This document shows positions 62,097-64,000 of a DNA stretch of 64,000 nucleotides, in pieces. The first letter of the stretch is position 1; each line of letters opens with the position of its first letter. The position numbers and the translations under genes were made by a program. The stretch is from Rhodoblastus sp963828185 (GTDB taxonomy: Bacteria; Pseudomonadota; Alphaproteobacteria; Rhizobiales; Beijerinckiaceae): the NCBI GenBank assembly GCA_963828185.1, contig CAWHDV010000019.1, positions 248,001 through 312,000 of the forward strand, read 5' to 3'. Under the pieces are notes generated by a model. The model saw nothing but the letters and a program-made list of their open reading frames with translations. It did not search any database and had not been told where the DNA came from.

Positions 62097-64000
62097 ATGG
62101 CGGAGGTTTTCGGCGTTTGCCTTTTGCCTGCGACGAATGAATTCGTCTATGACACGATCCCGCGCAAGGCGCGCGGTGGAACCCGACCGGCGGCTATTTC
62201 AGCGCCGGCGCGCTCGATGCGGAAACGCCGATCAATACCTATTTTGCGCCGGGCGGGACGAAGACCGATTATTCTTATTCGCTCGACCAATTGCAGGCCG
62301 AGCATCCGGAATGCCAGACGGTCGCGCTCGTCGTCGCCTGGTTCTGCAATTCGACCGACGCCGCAACGTGCAACATTTACCCGGCGACGACCTATATCGC
62401 CGGCGCGTTCGAAAGCTGGAACGGATCGGCCTGGGCGGCGACCAACTGGCAATGCTCGGGCCTGACGCAAGCCTCGTCCGGGCTGATCCCGATCACCCAA
62501 ACGGACGGCGCTTTCGATTATGGCGGCACGCCATCGGACCAGAGCGTCGTCCGCTGCATTCGCGATCTGAAGGCGCGCGGCTTCCGCGTCATCTTCTACC
62601 CGTTCGTTCTGATGGACTCGACGGGCAAGCCCTGGCGCGGCGACATCACCTTTTCGCCGGACATTTCCAGCGCGGCGACAGCGGCGGTCAACGCCTTCCT
62701 GGGTGCGGCCGCAACCTCGCAATTCACCCGCGACACGGTCAATCTGACGGTCAGCTATTCCGGCTCGCCGACCGATTGGACCTACCGAAGGATGATCCTG
62801 CACTATGCCAACCTTTGCGTCATCGCTGGCGGCGTCGACCTCTTTCTCATCGGGTCGGAACTGCGCGGTCTGGAGACAATTCGAGGGCCCGCATGGACCA
62901 AGGCCGGAACCGTCGACGGCGGCGGACATGCGGTGTGGGATTACCCTTTCGTCGCAGGACTCACTCAGCTTGCCAGCGACGCTCGTTCGGTATTCGACGG
63001 CGCGGGCCTGACCAAAAACCTGACGACTTCCAAGAACCTGATCGCCTATTCGCCGGATTGGTCGGTCTGGAACGGCGTGCAACACGCCGGCGCGAATGGC
63101 CAATGGCCGCACCTGGATTCGCTGTTCGCCTCGGCGAGCATCGACGTCGTCTCGTTCGACAATTATCTGCCTCTGTCGGATTGGACGACAGGCAACGGCC
63201 TCGATGTGCAGAATTGGGACTCGCCAGCGCCGACGACCTGGCCGCCGGTTTCGCCCGGGTTCAATGGCCTCGGCCTTTCCGGAGCGCCGACCATCTACAG
63301 CGAGGCCTATCTGACCGCCAATATCGAAGGCGGCGAGCAATTCAATTGGTTTTACAACGACTCGAACAACGACGGGCGCGGCCTCGATCCAAACGGCTCG
63401 GGCCAGATGGTCAGCCTGTGCGAGGGCGACCGCCTGTCGCAGTCCCGCAGCCAATATTACGCGGGGCAGCAATTGCTCGGCCGCAAGCAATATCGCTGGT
63501 GGTGGAACAACACGCATCAGGCGATTTATGACGCGGGCGACGGCTGCGGCTGGATCGCGCATGGCCCCACGACGCAATGGGTGGCGCAGTCCAAGCCGAT
63601 GATCTTCGCCGAATACGGCTTCGCGACGCTCGACAAATGCACCAATCAGCCGAACGTCTTCTATGAGGCCGGCTCGACCCAGAGCGAAACGCCGTTCTGG
63701 TCGATCTGGAACAGCGCCGATGGCGCCGCCTGGCTTCCGCAGCGCGACGATCTGCTGGCGAATATCGCCCTGCAAACGATCTACGATTATTGGGCGACCG
63801 GCGGCAGGAACGAGGTTTCGGCCGCGGGCGTGCCGATGATCGAGACGGCTTTTTGCTGCGCCTGGAATTGGGATGCGCGACCTTTCCCGACCTTCCCGCT
63901 CGATTCGAGCGCGTGGGGCGACGGCGGCAATTGGGCGGCGGGCAACTGGATCAGCGGCAAGGGGCCTTATCTGCCGCCTGCGCCTGCGCCTGCGCCAACG
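62097..64000 (+). CDS. GTA_TIM/baseplate-type tail protein (partial at right edge), with a one-base frameshift
   Basis: The start MAEVFGVCLLPATNEFVYDT is in one frame; the body in the next: FAPGGTKTDYSYSLDQLQAEHPECQTVALVVAWFCN, GGTPSDQSVVRCIRDLKARGFRVIFYPFVLMD, LFLIGSELRGLETIRG, and FAEYGFATLDKCTNQPNVFYEAG. This is the GTA_TIM-type TIM-barrel region of the gene-transfer-agent megatron/tail proteins. Inserting one base near 62152-62176 joins the frames. No stop occurs before 64000; the end reads PPAPAPAPT. It is likely a baseplate protein that contacts the cell surface or degrades glycan. Confidence 0.8.

Noticed and set aside
62094..63531. Extension of the tape measure frame beyond 62093
   Set aside because: The continuation is Arg-rich and antisense-like relative to the GTA_TIM frame; a missing base in the G run gives a proper stop at 62091.
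1..64000. CRISPR array
   Set aside because: No set of regularly spaced direct repeats was found anywhere.
1..64000. tRNA or rRNA genes
   Set aside because: No cloverleaf with a T-loop GGTTCRANYCC followed by CCA-like end and no rRNA-like segments were seen by reading; a covariance search was not possible.

Overview
The window looks like a chromosomal stretch of a GC-rich alphaproteobacterium of the order Hyphomicrobiales (Rhizobiales), probably near the Methylocystaceae/Beijerinckiaceae. The basis is the gene order (cysQ-DUF4170-waaA-lpxK-DUF2093; purN-purM next to CDP-alcohol phosphatidyltransferase-AI-2E-hdaA-ppk-ppx; tlyA-dxs), the presence of DUF2093, DUF4170 and DUF6101 proteins, and a PPi-type phosphofructokinase together with pyruvate phosphate dikinase. 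The family assignment is an inference; no rRNA or tRNA gene is present to settle it.

Region 1-46 kb is mostly core metabolism. In order: an MDR oxidoreductase (cut by the left edge), purD, xseA, a metallophosphoesterase with an FNR/FixK-type box on its start codon, two glycosyltransferase genes (one an AT-rich singleton, one a GT25-GT61 fusion), PPi-phosphofructokinase, a Ser/Thr kinase-universal stress protein fusion, a lipid A/Kdo block (lpxK, waaA, DUF4170, cysQ), ubiA, rnhA, thrB, an SDR, an enoyl-CoA hydratase, tsaC/sua5, a LysR regulator, an AT-rich GT32 singleton, acuI-like, an FAD-linked oxidase, an RNA uracil methyltransferase, tlyA, dxs, ppdK, yjbQ, an AT-rich DUF5677-like gene, purN-purM, the hdaA-ppk-ppx block, an EamA transporter, meaB, tonB and a chemotaxis receptor.

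Region 47.5-64 kb is a tailed-phage or GTA-like cluster. Two leftward genes and a rightward S24-type repressor are separated and flanked by TGGGA-N4-TCCCA operator-like palindromes. Rightward packaging, head and tail genes follow: small and large terminase, portal, protease, capsid, connector, tail completion and terminator genes, tail tube, two chaperone-like genes, tape measure, and a GTA_TIM-type tail protein cut by the right edge. A complete histidinol-phosphate aminotransferase gene lies on the opposite strand between portal and protease. No integrase or attachment site is visible.

Twelve genes need a single-base insertion or deletion to restore their family sequence, including several that are normally essential (purD, purM, tsaC). 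In each complete case the corrected length is an exact number of codons. This pattern fits short-homopolymer errors in the assembly better than real gene loss, so these are annotated as one gene each with the frameshift stated.
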